This document shows positions 23,533 to 32,632 of a stretch of 34,163 nucleotides of DNA, piece after piece. How positions within the stretch are numbered: position 1 is the first letter of the stretch; every line of letters begins with the position of its first letter. The notes under the pieces were generated by a model, which was not told the origin of the DNA, searched no databases, and was given only the letters and a program-made list of their open reading frames with translations. Source of the DNA: Lachnospiraceae bacterium (GTDB lineage: Bacteria; Bacillota_A; Clostridia; Lachnospirales; Lachnospiraceae); contig JAGATU010000112.1 in assembly GCA_017621115.1 (NCBI GenBank), positions 1 through 34,163 of the forward strand, written 5' to 3'. The translations under genes and the position numbers were made by a program.

Positions 23533-24597
23533 GTGGCTGTCAGCGCAGTGAGTACAAAAACCACGGATATCAAATCCATGACTTTGGAAGAATTGAAAGA
23601 AGAACTAAAAGCGCAGGGGCTCCAGGCGTTCCGTGCCGGACAGATTTACCAGTGGATGCATCAGAAACTGGCCCCGTCTTTTGAAGAGATGACGAATCTT
23701 TCCAAGGATTTACGCAAAGGTTTGGCGGAAAAATACGCATATACCTGTTTGGAAGAGGTCAGGATGCAGGAGTCAAAGTTGGACGGTACCAGAAAGTATT
23801 TATTCCGTCTTGCCGACGGCAATCTGGTAGAAAGCGTTTTCATGCGTTACCAGCATGGTAATTCTGTCTGTATTTCCTCGCAAGTCGGTTGTAAGATGGG
23901 CTGTAAGTTCTGTGCTTCGACTCTGGACGGATGGGAGAGAAATCTTTTGCCGAGTGAGATGTTAGAGCAGATTTATGCGATTACAAGAAGCACGGGAGAG
24001 AGGATTTCCAATGTTGTGGTGATGGGAACCGGAGAGCCGCTTGATAATCTCGAGAATCTGATACGGTTTATCAGGCTGCTTACAAATGAAGACGGACTTC
24101 ATATCAGCCAGCGTAACATTACGGTATCTACCTGTGGACTGGTGCCGCAGATTAGGGAACTTGCCAAGGAAAATCTTCAGATTACACTGGCATTGTCTTT
24201 ACATGCCACGACCAATGATAAAAGAAAAGAATTGATGCCGATAGCGAATACATACTCTCTTGATGAGGTGTTGGAAGCCTGTGGCGATTATTATAAAGAG
24301 ACAGGGCGAAGAATTACTTTTGAGTATAGTCTTGTGGGCGGGGTGAACGATACACAGGAAGATGCGCAGGAGTTAATCGGTATAGCCAAAAAGTATGCGG
24401 GGCATATCAATCTGATTCCCGTGAATCCGATTAAGGAGCGTGATTATAAGCGTGGCTCCAAGCAGGATATTCTTGCATTTAAAAATAAACTTGAAAAAAA
24501 CGGAATTAACTGTACAATAAGAAGGGAAATGGGCAGGGACATAGATGGTGCCTGCGGACAACTCCGGCGAAGGGTAATGGAAGATGCCGGAGAGTAG
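23533..24597 (+). CDS. rlmN: Dual-specificity 23S rRNA/tRNA m2A methyltransferase RlmN (radical SAM)
   Basis: Methylates C2 of A2503 in 23S rRNA and of A37 in some tRNAs through a radical mechanism that uses a methylated cysteine. The 354-residue protein has CKMGCKFC (Cys120, 124 and 127) for the 4Fe-4S cluster, VVVMGTGEPLDN in the S-adenosylmethionine site, and the C-terminal conserved GACGQLR with Cys341. I chose GTG 23533 because the run AAAGAGGTGAGG lies 6-18 bases upstream; GTG 23521 overlaps that ribosome binding site. The protein is full length. Eight bases separate it from the PP2C phosphatase. Confidence 0.95.
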   Translation: MAVSAVSTKTTDIKSMTLEELKEELKAQGLQAFRAGQIYQWMHQKLAPSFEEMTNLSKDLRKGLAEKYAYTCLEEVRMQESKLDGTRKYLFRLADGNLVESVFMRYQHGNSVCISSQVGCKMGCKFCASTLDGWERNLLPSEMLEQIYAITRSTGERISNVVVMGTGEPLDNLENLIRFIRLLTNEDGLHISQRNITVSTCGLVPQIRELAKENLQITLALSLHATTNDKRKELMPIANTYSLDEVLEACGDYYKETGRRITFEYSLVGGVNDTQEDAQELIGIAKKYAGHINLIPVNPIKERDYKRGSKQDILAFKNKLEKNGINCTIRREMGRDIDGACGQLRRRVMEDAGE

Positions 24598-24605
24598 GAG
24601 ATAGG

Positions 24606-25346
24606 ATGTTAAAGACTTTTTCGATTACGGATATCGGACAGAAGCGAAAACAGAATCAGGATTATGTGTTTACTTCAGAGATTCCTCTCGGGCCGCTTTC
24701 CAATCTGTTCATAGTGGCAGACGGAATGGGCGGACACAATGCGGGCGATTATGCATCCAGACACGCAATTGAGAGAATTGTGGAGGAAGTAGAGTCGTCA
24801 AAGGATTCTATTGTGGATACACTGGAGAGAGCTATCCAGAGTGCCAACCGCTATATCCGTATTAAGAGCAGAGAAAACGAAGACATGAATGGTATGGGGA
24901 CGACAGTGGTGGCGGCTACCATTACGGATGATGTAATGTATGTTGCCAATGTCGGAGACAGCCGTTTATATATAATTAACTCCGGAATCAGACAGATTAC
25001 GGTGGATCATTCCCTTGTGGAAGAGATGGTGCGCATGGGCGGAATCAACAGACAGCAGGCAAGAGAGCACCAGGATAAAAATATTATAACCAGGGCAATC
25101 GGTGCCGAAGACGAATTGAAGATTGACTTTTTCAAAGTGAAACTGGAAAAAGGCGATTTTATTTTGTTATGTTCGGACGGATTGACGAATATGATTGAAG
25201 ATGAGGAAATACGTATGCTTCTGCTTGGACAGAAGGATATCGTGAGTAAGGCAGAAACGTTGGTGGCAGCAGCAAACCGCAACGGTGGAAAAGATAATAT
25301 TACTGTTGTGTTGATTGAGCCGTTTGCAGACGAGGTGAATAAATGA
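24606..25346 (+). CDS. prpC: PP2C-type Ser/Thr phosphatase (PrpC/Stp)
   Basis: Metal-dependent phosphatase that reverses the action of the neighbouring PrkC kinase. The 246 residues show the PP2C motifs in order: DIGQKRKQNQDYV, ADGMGGHNAGDYAS (metal ligands Asp and Gly), MGTTVVAATI, NVGDSRLY, LLCSDGLTNMIED, and GGKDNITVVLIE near the end. The start ATG has AGGAGATAGG upstream in the intergene, and the stop overlaps the prkC start by 4 bases (ATGA), the usual tight phosphatase-kinase coupling of Gram-positive bacteria. Confidence 0.94.
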   Translation: MLKTFSITDIGQKRKQNQDYVFTSEIPLGPLSNLFIVADGMGGHNAGDYASRHAIERIVEEVESSKDSIVDTLERAIQSANRYIRIKSRENEDMNGMGTTVVAATITDDVMYVANVGDSRLYIINSGIRQITVDHSLVEEMVRMGGINRQQAREHQDKNIITRAIGAEDELKIDFFKVKLEKGDFILLCSDGLTNMIEDEEIRMLLLGQKDIVSKAETLVAAANRNGGKDNITVVLIEPFADEVNK

Positions 25347-27331
25347 TTAAAGTAGGAATGGTATTAGGAGACCGGTATGAGATTATCGAAAAAATCGGTA
25401 CCGGCGGAATGTCAGATGTATATAGGGCAAAATGTCATAAATTAAACCGTTTTGTGGCTGTAAAAGTATTAAAGCAGGAATTTTCGGAGAATGTCAATTT
25501 CGTTTCCAAATTCCGCACGGAAGCACAGGCGGCAGCGGGTATGATGCACCCGAATATCGTAAATGTATACGATGTTGGGGAAGAAAACGGTACCTACTAT
25601 ATTGTTATGGAACTTGTAGAGGGTATTACCCTTAAGCAGTACATTGAGAAAAAGGCCAGATTATCCGTAAAAGAGGCTATCAGTATTGCAATTCAGGTAT
25701 CCATGGGTATTGAAGCTGCCCATAACAACCATATCATTCATCGTGACATTAAGCCGCAGAATATTATGATCAGTAAGGAAGGTAAAGTTAAGGTTACGGA
25801 CTTTGGTATTGCCAAAGCAGTTACCAGCAATACGATTACTTCCAATGTGATGGGGTCTGTTCATTATACTTCGCCGGAACAGGCAAGGGGCGGATATTCT
25901 GATGAGAAGAGTGATATTTATTCACTCGGTATTACCATGTTTGAAATGCTCACGGGACGTGTTCCGTTTAATGGAGAGACTACAGTTGCTATTGCGATTA
26001 AGCATATCCAGGAACCGATGCCTTCTCCTAGAGAATATATTCCGGAGATTCCGATTAGTGTAGAGCAAATTGTATTTAAATGTACGCAGAAGAGCCCGGA
26101 CAGACGTTACCAGTCCATGCCGGAAGTAGTTGCGGATTTGAAACAGTCCCTTATGCATCCGGATGAAGACTTTGTGAAAATGACAGATCCGGATGAAGAA
26201 GCGGCTACACGTATGATTAGCGAGCAGGATATGCAGCAGATTAAAAAGCAGTCCAAAAAGCGTGATTCGATGGACGAAGCAATCCGTGTGCGTACCAATG
26301 ATGCACCAAAACCGGTTAAAAAGAAACGTCCTAAAAATATTGATGAGAAGCCTCGTGTAGTGAGACAGGAGATTGTGGAAGAAGAGGACGATGATGATAA
26401 TTCCGGAATGGATAAGGTGACTACCATTCTGGCAATTATAGCGGCTATTTTATTCTGTGCGGTAGTAATATTGATTGCAGGAAAGAAAATGGGTCTTTTC
26501 GGATTTGGGGATACTGTGCCGGAAGGAACCATAATAGAAGAGAGTATTACACAGCAGACTATTCCGCAGACGTCGATAACAGACGAGGAGGCGGATGAGA
26601 GTCTTGTGGAAGTGCCTGATGTTACCAATCTGTCCTATGCAGAGGCTGTAGCCACTCTGAATAAGAAGGGCTTTAAGGTAGTAAAAGAAGAGAGCGAATC
26701 AAGCACTGTAAAAAAGGGAAATGTAGTCAGTCACGTTCCGGCAGCGGGTGAGAGTGCCAAACTCGGAACCAGTGTTACCGTATACGTAAGTATCAGCAGC
26801 AGTGTCGGCAAAGTAACTGTACCGAATCTGATTGGACTTTCAGAAGAAGATGCGGTAGTAGTATTGGTAGAATCCGGATTGGATATCGGTGTAATCAGTC
26901 AGACCACACACTCCGACCCTTCTTTAGTAAATCTGGTTTGTTACCAGAGTTATTCCGAGAGAGTGGAAGTGGAAGAAGGAACTAAGGTTGATATTAAGAT
27001 CAGCATCGGAACCGGAGATTCCACATATAGTTTTATCGGCAATATCGAAAGTCCTGCAGCAGAAGATGCTCAATATGCGGCAGGAACGGATACGGTTGTT
27101 ATTCTGACGACTTCAGCAGGTGTTGAGATTAAAAGAGAAACAACCCAGACATTCCCGGTTTCGTTCAATGTGTCAGGCATAACCGGTGCAGAGGATGGAT
27201 TTATTTACCTGATTTATAATGTTGTAACTCCGGGTTCATCTACGACCAATGAAAATGGAGAAGTGATAACAACACCCGAAACTGTCGAGGAACGTACAGT
27301 ACGACGCAGTGTAAAATTTGCAAAGGAATAA
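25343..27331 (+). CDS. prkC: Membrane Ser/Thr protein kinase PrkC with two PASTA domains
   Basis: Sensor kinase that binds muropeptides or lipid II outside and phosphorylates proteins inside; in relatives it controls growth, spore germination and wall synthesis. The 662 residues hold the kinase domain (about 10-270: G-loop GTGGMS at 19-24, Lys41, HRDIKPQN with Asp135, DFG at 153-155), a basic and acidic linker to about 355, one membrane helix at about 360-380, and two PASTA repeats at about 424-487 and 490-560. Beyond these, about 100 residues (from TGDSTYSFIGNIES) look beta-rich and are not a PASTA repeat I recognise; they end in KFAKE. Overlaps prpC by 4 bases and is followed 4 bases later by rsgA. 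Confidence 0.94.
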   Translation: MIKVGMVLGDRYEIIEKIGTGGMSDVYRAKCHKLNRFVAVKVLKQEFSENVNFVSKFRTEAQAAAGMMHPNIVNVYDVGEENGTYYIVMELVEGITLKQYIEKKARLSVKEAISIAIQVSMGIEAAHNNHIIHRDIKPQNIMISKEGKVKVTDFGIAKAVTSNTITSNVMGSVHYTSPEQARGGYSDEKSDIYSLGITMFEMLTGRVPFNGETTVAIAIKHIQEPMPSPREYIPEIPISVEQIVFKCTQKSPDRRYQSMPEVVADLKQSLMHPDEDFVKMTDPDEEAATRMISEQDMQQIKKQSKKRDSMDEAIRVRTNDAPKPVKKKRPKNIDEKPRVVRQEIVEEEDDDDNSGMDKVTTILAIIAAILFCAVVILIAGKKMGLFGFGDTVPEGTIIEESITQQTIPQTSITDEEADESLVEVPDVTNLSYAEAVATLNKKGFKVVKEESESSTVKKGNVVSHVPAAGESAKLGTSVTVYVSISSSVGKVTVPNLIGLSEEDAVVVLVESGLDIGVISQTTHSDPSLVNLVCYQSYSERVEVEEGTKVDIKISIGTGDSTYSFIGNIESPAAEDAQYAAGTDTVVILTTSAGVEIKRETTQTFPVSFNVSGITGAEDGFIYLIYNVVTPGSSTTNENGEVITTPETVEERTVRRSVKFAKE

Positions 27332-27335
27332 TTGG

Positions 27336-28226
27336 ATGCAGAGTATGGTTATCCATGGAAAAATCATTAAAGGCATAGCCGGCTTTTATTATGTACATGT
27401 AGCCGGTAGAGGAATTTATGAATGTAAAGCAAAAGGGGTATTTCGTAAAAATAACGAAAAACCCCTTGTTGGCGATAATGTAGAGATTGTAATACTGGAT
27501 GAAGAAAAAAAGACAGGTAATGTTGAAACGATTCTTCCAAGACAGAATGATTTAATCCGTCCGGCAGTTGCCAATGTGGACCAGGCACTGGTTATTTTTG
27601 CGGCAGACAAACCCAAACCTAATTTTAATTTGTTGGATCGTTTTTTACTTATGATGGAACAGAAAGAGATTCCGACAATTATATGTTTTAACAAAGAAGA
27701 CCTGATTTCAGAAAAAGAGATGGAAGAACTCAAAGAAATATATTCGGGAACCGGCCATCCGGTTTATCTTATGTGTGCTTCCACAGGGGAAGGTGTTGAT
27801 GAAGTAAAGGCATGTTTATATGGTAAAACATCGACTGTTGCCGGGCCGAGTGGTGTCGGCAAATCAACTTTTATTAACCTTTTGCAGTCCGGAGTACGGA
27901 TGGAGACAGGGAGTATCAGTGAAAAGATTGACCGCGGAAAACACACTACGCGCCATAGCGAATTGATTTCAATAAATGACAATTCTTATATTTTAGATAC
28001 ACCGGGATTTAGTTCCTTATCGGTATTTGATATGGAAAAAGAGGAATTAAAATGGTATTATCCGGAATTTGAAAAGGTAGAAGGACAGTGCAGATTTTAC
28101 GGGTGCAATCATATCAGTGAACCCGGTTGCGTCATCAAGCAGGCGGTGGAAAACGGAGAAATACATGCAATCCGATACAAAAATTACAGATTGTTGTATG
28201 AAGAGTGTGCCAATAAAAGAAGATAG
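27336..28226 (+). CDS. rsgA: Ribosome small subunit-dependent GTPase RsgA
   Basis: Circularly permuted GTPase that checks late 30S ribosome maturation. The 296 residues start with an OB fold (1-75), then show the permuted order of GTPase motifs: NKED at 119-122 (G4), GPSGVGKST at 170-178 (G1), DTPGF (G3), and a zinc knuckle with Cys252, Cys257, His259 and Cys265. ATG 27336 is preferred over the TTG at 27318: AAAGGA at 27322-27327 lies 8 bases before it. In many relatives rpe and thiN follow; here a terminator and a potassium transport module follow instead. PrkC phosphorylates RsgA in some Firmicutes, which fits the gene order. Confidence 0.95.
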   Translation: MQSMVIHGKIIKGIAGFYYVHVAGRGIYECKAKGVFRKNNEKPLVGDNVEIVILDEEKKTGNVETILPRQNDLIRPAVANVDQALVIFAADKPKPNFNLLDRFLLMMEQKEIPTIICFNKEDLISEKEMEELKEIYSGTGHPVYLMCASTGEGVDEVKACLYGKTSTVAGPSGVGKSTFINLLQSGVRMETGSISEKIDRGKHTTRHSELISINDNSYILDTPGFSSLSVFDMEKEELKWYYPEFEKVEGQCRFYGCNHISEPGCVIKQAVENGEIHAIRYKNYRLLYEECANKRR

Positions 28227-28245
28227 TTATAGGTAAGTGAATGGG

Positions 28246-28273
28246 AAAAGCATCGTTAACCGATGCTTTTTTT
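28246..28273 (+). terminator. Intrinsic terminator of the murE-rsgA run
   Basis: Ten perfect pairs (28246-28255, AAAAGCATCG, with 28261-28270) around a 5-base TTAAC loop, with a seven-T run. It divides the housekeeping run from the potassium module. Confidence 0.92.
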
Positions 28274-28284
28274 GTTGGCGAAAT

Positions 28285-28303
28285 ATCTTAATACAATCTT
28301 AAT
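28285..28303 (+). promoter_or_regulatory. 11-bp-spaced direct repeat (ATCTTAAT), candidate response-regulator site
   Basis: ATCTTAAT occurs at 28285-28292 and again at 28296-28303, exactly one helical turn apart. Tandem repeats one turn apart are how OmpR/PhoB-family regulators bind. The KdpE-like regulator encoded four genes downstream is of this family, so this is a reasonable candidate site for it. Confidence 0.5.
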
Positions 28304-28345
28304 GTGAAACTATTTTTTCTAACACTACTTTAAAACGGAAATTTA

Positions 28346-28351
28346 TATAAT
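28346..28351 (+). promoter_or_regulatory. Candidate -10 box of the potassium operon
   Basis: A perfect TATAAT, with no good -35 box 17 bases upstream (CACTAC), which fits an activator-dependent promoter. It overlaps the ATG at 28350, so if it is used, translation must begin further on, at GTG 28383. Confidence 0.45.
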
Positions 28352-28382
28352 GATTAAAACCGGTGATTTGGAGATAAAGGTA

Positions 28383-29717
28383 GTGGATACATTACATAAA
28401 AAGAAACGATTGACATCATTTCAGATTATTATTATGGGATTTGCAGGTGTGATAGTAGCAGGAGCACTGTTATTAATGCTTCCCATATCCTCCAAAAACG
28501 GAATTGTGACACCGTTTTTGGAAGCACTGTTTACGTCTACTTCCGCAGTTTGCGTAACAGGACTTGTACTTCATGATACGGCAAGCTATTGGTCGTTATT
28601 TGGCCAGGCGGTAATTATTATACTTATTCAGATTGGAGGATTGGGAGTTGTTACCGTAGCCGCGTCGTTTGCGCTTCTTTCCGGCCGTAAAATCACATTA
28701 CTGCAAAGAAGTACGATGCAGGAAGCAATTTCGGCACAAAAAGTAGGAGGAATTGTACGGTTAACCGGGTTCGTATTAAAATGTACTTTTTTGTTTGAAC
28801 TTTTAGGTGCACTTATTATGATGCCGGTATTTATTAAGGATTTTGGGACAAAGGGAATCTGGATGGCCTTCTTTCATTCAATATCAGCATTTTGTAATGC
28901 CGGTTTTGATATTATGGGGAGTGTAAAGGAACCGTTTGTTTCTCTTACCGCTTACACGGGAAATGTTGTGATTAATATGACGGTTATGTTTTTGATTATT
29001 ATCGGCGGTGTCGGATTTTTGACATGGGAAGATGTGTATTCCAATAAGCATAGAATGAAACACTATCGTATGCAGACAAAGGTGATTTTAACAACAACAA
29101 TTTTATTAATTGTTCTGCCGGCTTTGTTTAATTTTTACGTGGAATTTACGGATTATTCTTTAAAGGAAAGAATTTTGGCATCTTTTTTTCAAGCGGTTAC
29201 ACCAAGAACTGCCGGATTTAATACCATCCGGCTTTCGGATATGACCGAAGCAGGACAAACCATAATGATTGTATTGATGTTAATTGGCGGCTCGCCGGGA
29301 TCTACGGCAGGAGGTATGAAAACAACCACTCTGGCTGTATTGATTGCAAATGTTTCGGCATCTGTTTACCGGAAAGAAGATCCCCACCTGTTTGGAAGAA
29401 GAATCGAAAGCGGAATCGTAAAGAATGCAATTACTGTGTGTATGATGTATATAGCAATGTTTTTGGGCGGAGGACTTATTATCAGTATTGCAGAAGATTT
29501 GCCGGTGGGAGTCTGTTTGTATGAAACGGCGTCTGCGGTGGGTACCGTGGGATTGTCACTCGGAATTACCCCGGACTTGGGATTTGTGTCCCGGATGGTA
29601 TTGATAGTATTGATGTTTTTGGGAAGAGTGGGCGGACTAACGCTTATTTACGCGGCTTTATCAGGAACACATAAAAATTTATATAAACTGCCGCAGGAAA
29701 GAATAACGGTAGGATAA
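28383..29717 (+). CDS. ktrB: Potassium uptake channel subunit KtrB/TrkH family
   Basis: Membrane subunit of a Ktr-type potassium (or sodium-potassium) uptake system. The protein is 444 residues from the start chosen. Four repeated membrane-pore-membrane units are visible, each with the glycine filter region: SAVCVTGLVLHD, SAFCNAGFDIMG, TPRTAGFNTI and SAVGTVGLSLG. I chose GTG 28383 because GGAG at 28370-28373 lies 9 bases upstream, the ATG at 28350 has no ribosome binding site and overlaps TATAAT, and the N-terminus (DTLHKKKRLTSFQ) then has the usual short length. The ATG start would add 11 residues. KtrA follows 14 bases later. Subfamily (KtrB or TrkH) is judged from partner size and length. 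Confidence 0.9.
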   Translation: MDTLHKKKRLTSFQIIIMGFAGVIVAGALLLMLPISSKNGIVTPFLEALFTSTSAVCVTGLVLHDTASYWSLFGQAVIIILIQIGGLGVVTVAASFALLSGRKITLLQRSTMQEAISAQKVGGIVRLTGFVLKCTFLFELLGALIMMPVFIKDFGTKGIWMAFFHSISAFCNAGFDIMGSVKEPFVSLTAYTGNVVINMTVMFLIIIGGVGFLTWEDVYSNKHRMKHYRMQTKVILTTTILLIVLPALFNFYVEFTDYSLKERILASFFQAVTPRTAGFNTIRLSDMTEAGQTIMIVLMLIGGSPGSTAGGMKTTTLAVLIANVSASVYRKEDPHLFGRRIESGIVKNAITVCMMYIAMFLGGGLIISIAEDLPVGVCLYETASAVGTVGLSLGITPDLGFVSRMVLIVLMFLGRVGGLTLIYAALSGTHKNLYKLPQERITVG

Positions 29718-29731
29718 GGAGAGTAACAGAT

Positions 29732-30379
29732 ATGAAATCAATTTTGCTGATCGGGCTCGGAAGATTTGGAAAACATATTGCATTACAGTTAAATCAGTTA
29801 GGACATCAGGTTATGGGCGTAGACCATAACGAGGAACGTGTGGATGATGCCATGGATATTTTGACCAATGCACAAATCGGAGACAGTACAAATGAAGAGT
29901 TTTTACGTTCTTTGGGAATTGATAATTATGATGTTTGCATTGTAGCTATCGGAAATGATTTCCAAAGTTCCCTGGAAACGACCTGTTCCTTAAAGGAATT
30001 AGGGGCGAAATTAGTTGTATCCCGTGCGGAGAGAGATGGGCAGGCTAAGTTTCTACTCCGTAACGGCGCAGATGAGGTTGTGTATCCGGAGAAGCAGGTA
30101 GCCAAATGGGCTGCCATAAGATACAGTTCCGAACATATTTTGGATTACATAAAGTTGGATGATGAAAATGCCATTTTTGAAGTCACGGTTCCGAAAAATT
30201 GGGATGGATTAAGTATTGGACAAATAGATATCAGACGGAAGTACCAAATTAATATTATGGCAATTAAAAAAGACGGAAAATTGAATGCAACAGTAACGCC
30301 AGATATTGTATTGACGGAAAATGAGACGTTGCTGGTTCTGGGAGAATACAAAGCGCTGCAAAAATGTTTTCATCTATAA
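29732..30379 (+). CDS. ktrA: Potassium uptake regulatory subunit KtrA (RCK domain)
   Basis: Cytosolic gating ring subunit of the Ktr channel. The 215 residues contain a nucleotide-binding RCK_N domain with ILLIGLGRFGKHIALQL (GxGxxG) and Asp-32-like VDHNEE that follows, and a smaller RCK_C domain over about 135-215 that may bind ligands such as c-di-AMP or ions in relatives. The single RCK unit, rather than the doubled form of E. coli TrkA, is typical of KtrA. AGGAGAG precedes the ATG. It is separated by 39 bases from the sensor kinase gene, so the channel and its presumed regulator share a transcript. Confidence 0.92.
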   Translation: MKSILLIGLGRFGKHIALQLNQLGHQVMGVDHNEERVDDAMDILTNAQIGDSTNEEFLRSLGIDNYDVCIVAIGNDFQSSLETTCSLKELGAKLVVSRAERDGQAKFLLRNGADEVVYPEKQVAKWAAIRYSSEHILDYIKLDDENAIFEVTVPKNWDGLSIGQIDIRRKYQINIMAIKKDGKLNATVTPDIVLTENETLLVLGEYKALQKCFHL

Positions 30380-30418
30380 GGGAGAAACAGGGACGCTGAA
30401 AGCAAGGAGGTGAACATA

Positions 30419-32632
30419 ATGACAGAATTGGTATTTATTGCAATGGTTTTGGTAATATTTGCCTATGGTTTTTTCCTGATGGAAAAGGTGGATGTTTTTT
30501 TAGACAAAACCTATGATTCCTTCGAAAAAACAAAGGAGAATACGGAACCGTCCTGTTTTATGTTCGCAGAAGAAATAACATTGGAAGATTCCTCAAATAG
30601 TGATACAATTATACATCATAATTTTGAGAGAAGGAAAAGTTTGATGAATAAGCAGAATCAGACAGAAGAAAAGAATGCGGGGGAACATATTCTGGTCTGT
30701 TTGTCGCCGGCACCTTCCAATGCAAAGATTGTACGGACGGCGGCAAAGATGGCAACTGCATTTAACGGAAAATATACAGCTCTTTTTGTACATACATCTG
30801 ATGCTGATAAAATGGATGAAGAAACAAAAAAGAGGTTGCGTTATCATACTCATCTTGCGGAACAGTTGGGGGCTGATATTACAACGGTATTTGGAGAAGA
30901 TATTTCCTATCAGATTGCGGAATTTGCACGTATATCGGGTGTGACTAAAATTGTTCTCGGAAGGAGTAATATAAGACGGCGCCATTTTTGGAATAAGCCG
31001 ACATTGACAGAAAAATTAACGGAATTGGCTCCGGGTTTGGATATCCATATCATACCGGACAGTATGACGAATACAAAATACAAAGAAAAAACAAAATTCA
31101 TTTGGGGAAATATAATTCCGAATCCACGGGATATTCTGGTTACTATTATTATCATTGCGGTAGTTTCTTTGCTGGGAATGGTATTTTGGGAACTGGGATT
31201 TACGGACTCCAATATAATTACAGTGTATCTTTTGGGTGTGTTACTGATATCCATATTTACCAAGGGATACACCTGTGGTGTTGTGGGAGCATTTGTAGGC
31301 GTAATGCTGTTTAATTATTTTTTTACCGAACCACGCTTTACTTTTCATGCTTATGATTCCGGGTATCCGGTGACATTTGCCATTATGCTATCGGCTTCTA
31401 TTATAACAGGTACACTTGCGTCCAAATTAAAAGCCCATGCACGCTTGTCTGCACAAGCGGCATACAGGACCAAGGTATTACTTAATACAAACCGCTTGTT
31501 GCAAAAAGCACAGGACGATACGGAGATTATAAATATTACGGCAACACAATTGATGCAGCTTTTAAACCGCTCCATTATTGTATATCCTGCTTCGGATAAT
31601 AAATTGACTAAAGGGACAATATTATCCATGGAGTCAGAGAATATGCATGACGAGCTGTTTTCGGAAAGTGAGAGAATGGTTGCGGAATGGGTATATGAGA
31701 ATAAGCATCGGTCGGGTGCGACGACCAATACCAACAAAAAAGCCAAGTGCCTGTATATGGCAATCCGGATTTATGACATGATTTATGGGGTGGTTGGCAT
31801 CTATATTGATAAAAAAGCGTTGGACTCTTTTGAGTCGGAGATACTCCTGTCCATTCTGGGAGAGTGTGCATTGGCGTTAGATAATAACCGCAATGCAAAA
31901 GAAAAAGAGAGGGCAGCAGTCCTTGCAAAGAATGAACAGCTTAGGGCAAATCTTCTTAGGGCAATATCCCATGATTTACGGACGCCTTTAACTACTATTT
32001 CAGGAAATGCAAATAATCTGCTTGCAAATTATGATAAGCTTGATGAAGAAACCAAGGAACAGGTTTTTACAGATATTTTTGATGACTCACAATGGCTTAT
32101 CGGACTGGTGGAAAATCTGTTATCCGTGACACGGATAGAAGAAGGAAAAATGAACCTTAATATGTCTCTTCAGCTGATGGATGAGGTAATTGAGGAGGCG
32201 TTAAAACATATAAACCGTAAATCGATAGAACATACCATTATATCCGGTTCTAAGGACGAATTACTGCTGGCCAGAATGGATGCAAAGCTTATTATCCAGG
32301 TTATTGTTAATTTGGTTGACAATGCAATTAAGTATACAGCACCCGGCTCCAGAATAGAAATAGAAGCAATCCGAAAAGACGGATTTGTCAAAGTGAGTGT
32401 TTCCGATGATGGAAACGGTATTGATGATTTGCAAAAAGAGCATGTGTTTGAAATGTTTTATACCGGTAATGATGATATTGCAGACAGCAGGCGAAGTCTC
32501 GGACTGGGGCTGCCGTTATGCCGTTCAATTGTAGCAGCACACGGAGGGGAAATGGCCCTGACTGATAATATACCGCATGGCTGCATCGTCTCATTTACAA
32601 TTCCGTTGGAAGAGGTGAGTATTCATGAATAA
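30419..32632 (+). CDS. KdpD-like sensor histidine kinase with an unusual N-terminus
   Basis: Membrane histidine kinase of the KdpD type, probably sensing potassium or turgor. From ATG 30419, with perfect AAGGAGGTGA upstream (GTG 30410 overlaps it), it has 737 residues. Order: a hydrophobic helix at about 4-22 (LVFIAMVLVIFAYGFFLM), an acidic linker to about 80, a universal-stress-protein-like domain at about 88-215 (GEHILVCLSPAPSNAK), four DUF4118 helices at about 236-330, a GAF-like stretch, HisKA with His518 (RAISHDLRTPLT), and HATPase with NLVDNAIKYT, DDGNGI and GLGLPL. Classical KdpD starts instead with a Walker-type KdpD domain, which is absent. An internal ATG near 30644 could start a normal Usp-first form. 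The stop overlaps the regulator start by 8 bases. Confidence 0.9.
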   Translation: MTELVFIAMVLVIFAYGFFLMEKVDVFLDKTYDSFEKTKENTEPSCFMFAEEITLEDSSNSDTIIHHNFERRKSLMNKQNQTEEKNAGEHILVCLSPAPSNAKIVRTAAKMATAFNGKYTALFVHTSDADKMDEETKKRLRYHTHLAEQLGADITTVFGEDISYQIAEFARISGVTKIVLGRSNIRRRHFWNKPTLTEKLTELAPGLDIHIIPDSMTNTKYKEKTKFIWGNIIPNPRDILVTIIIIAVVSLLGMVFWELGFTDSNIITVYLLGVLLISIFTKGYTCGVVGAFVGVMLFNYFFTEPRFTFHAYDSGYPVTFAIMLSASIITGTLASKLKAHARLSAQAAYRTKVLLNTNRLLQKAQDDTEIINITATQLMQLLNRSIIVYPASDNKLTKGTILSMESENMHDELFSESERMVAEWVYENKHRSGATTNTNKKAKCLYMAIRIYDMIYGVVGIYIDKKALDSFESEILLSILGECALALDNNRNAKEKERAAVLAKNEQLRANLLRAISHDLRTPLTTISGNANNLLANYDKLDEETKEQVFTDIFDDSQWLIGLVENLLSVTRIEEGKMNLNMSLQLMDEVIEEALKHINRKSIEHTIISGSKDELLLARMDAKLIIQVIVNLVDNAIKYTAPGSRIEIEAIRKDGFVKVSVSDDGNGIDDLQKEHVFEMFYTGNDDIADSRRSLGLGLPLCRSIVAAHGGEMALTDNIPHGCIVSFTIPLEEVSIHE

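Noticed and set aside
26107..26628. A 173-residue minus-strand frame inside prkC
   Set aside because: Serine-rich repetitive composition from the antisense of an acidic linker; no start signal.
30644..32632. A separate kinase gene beginning at the internal ATG near 30644
   Set aside because: Kept as an alternative only: the frame is open without a stop from 30419, which has a perfect ribosome binding site, while the internal site AAGGA is weaker.
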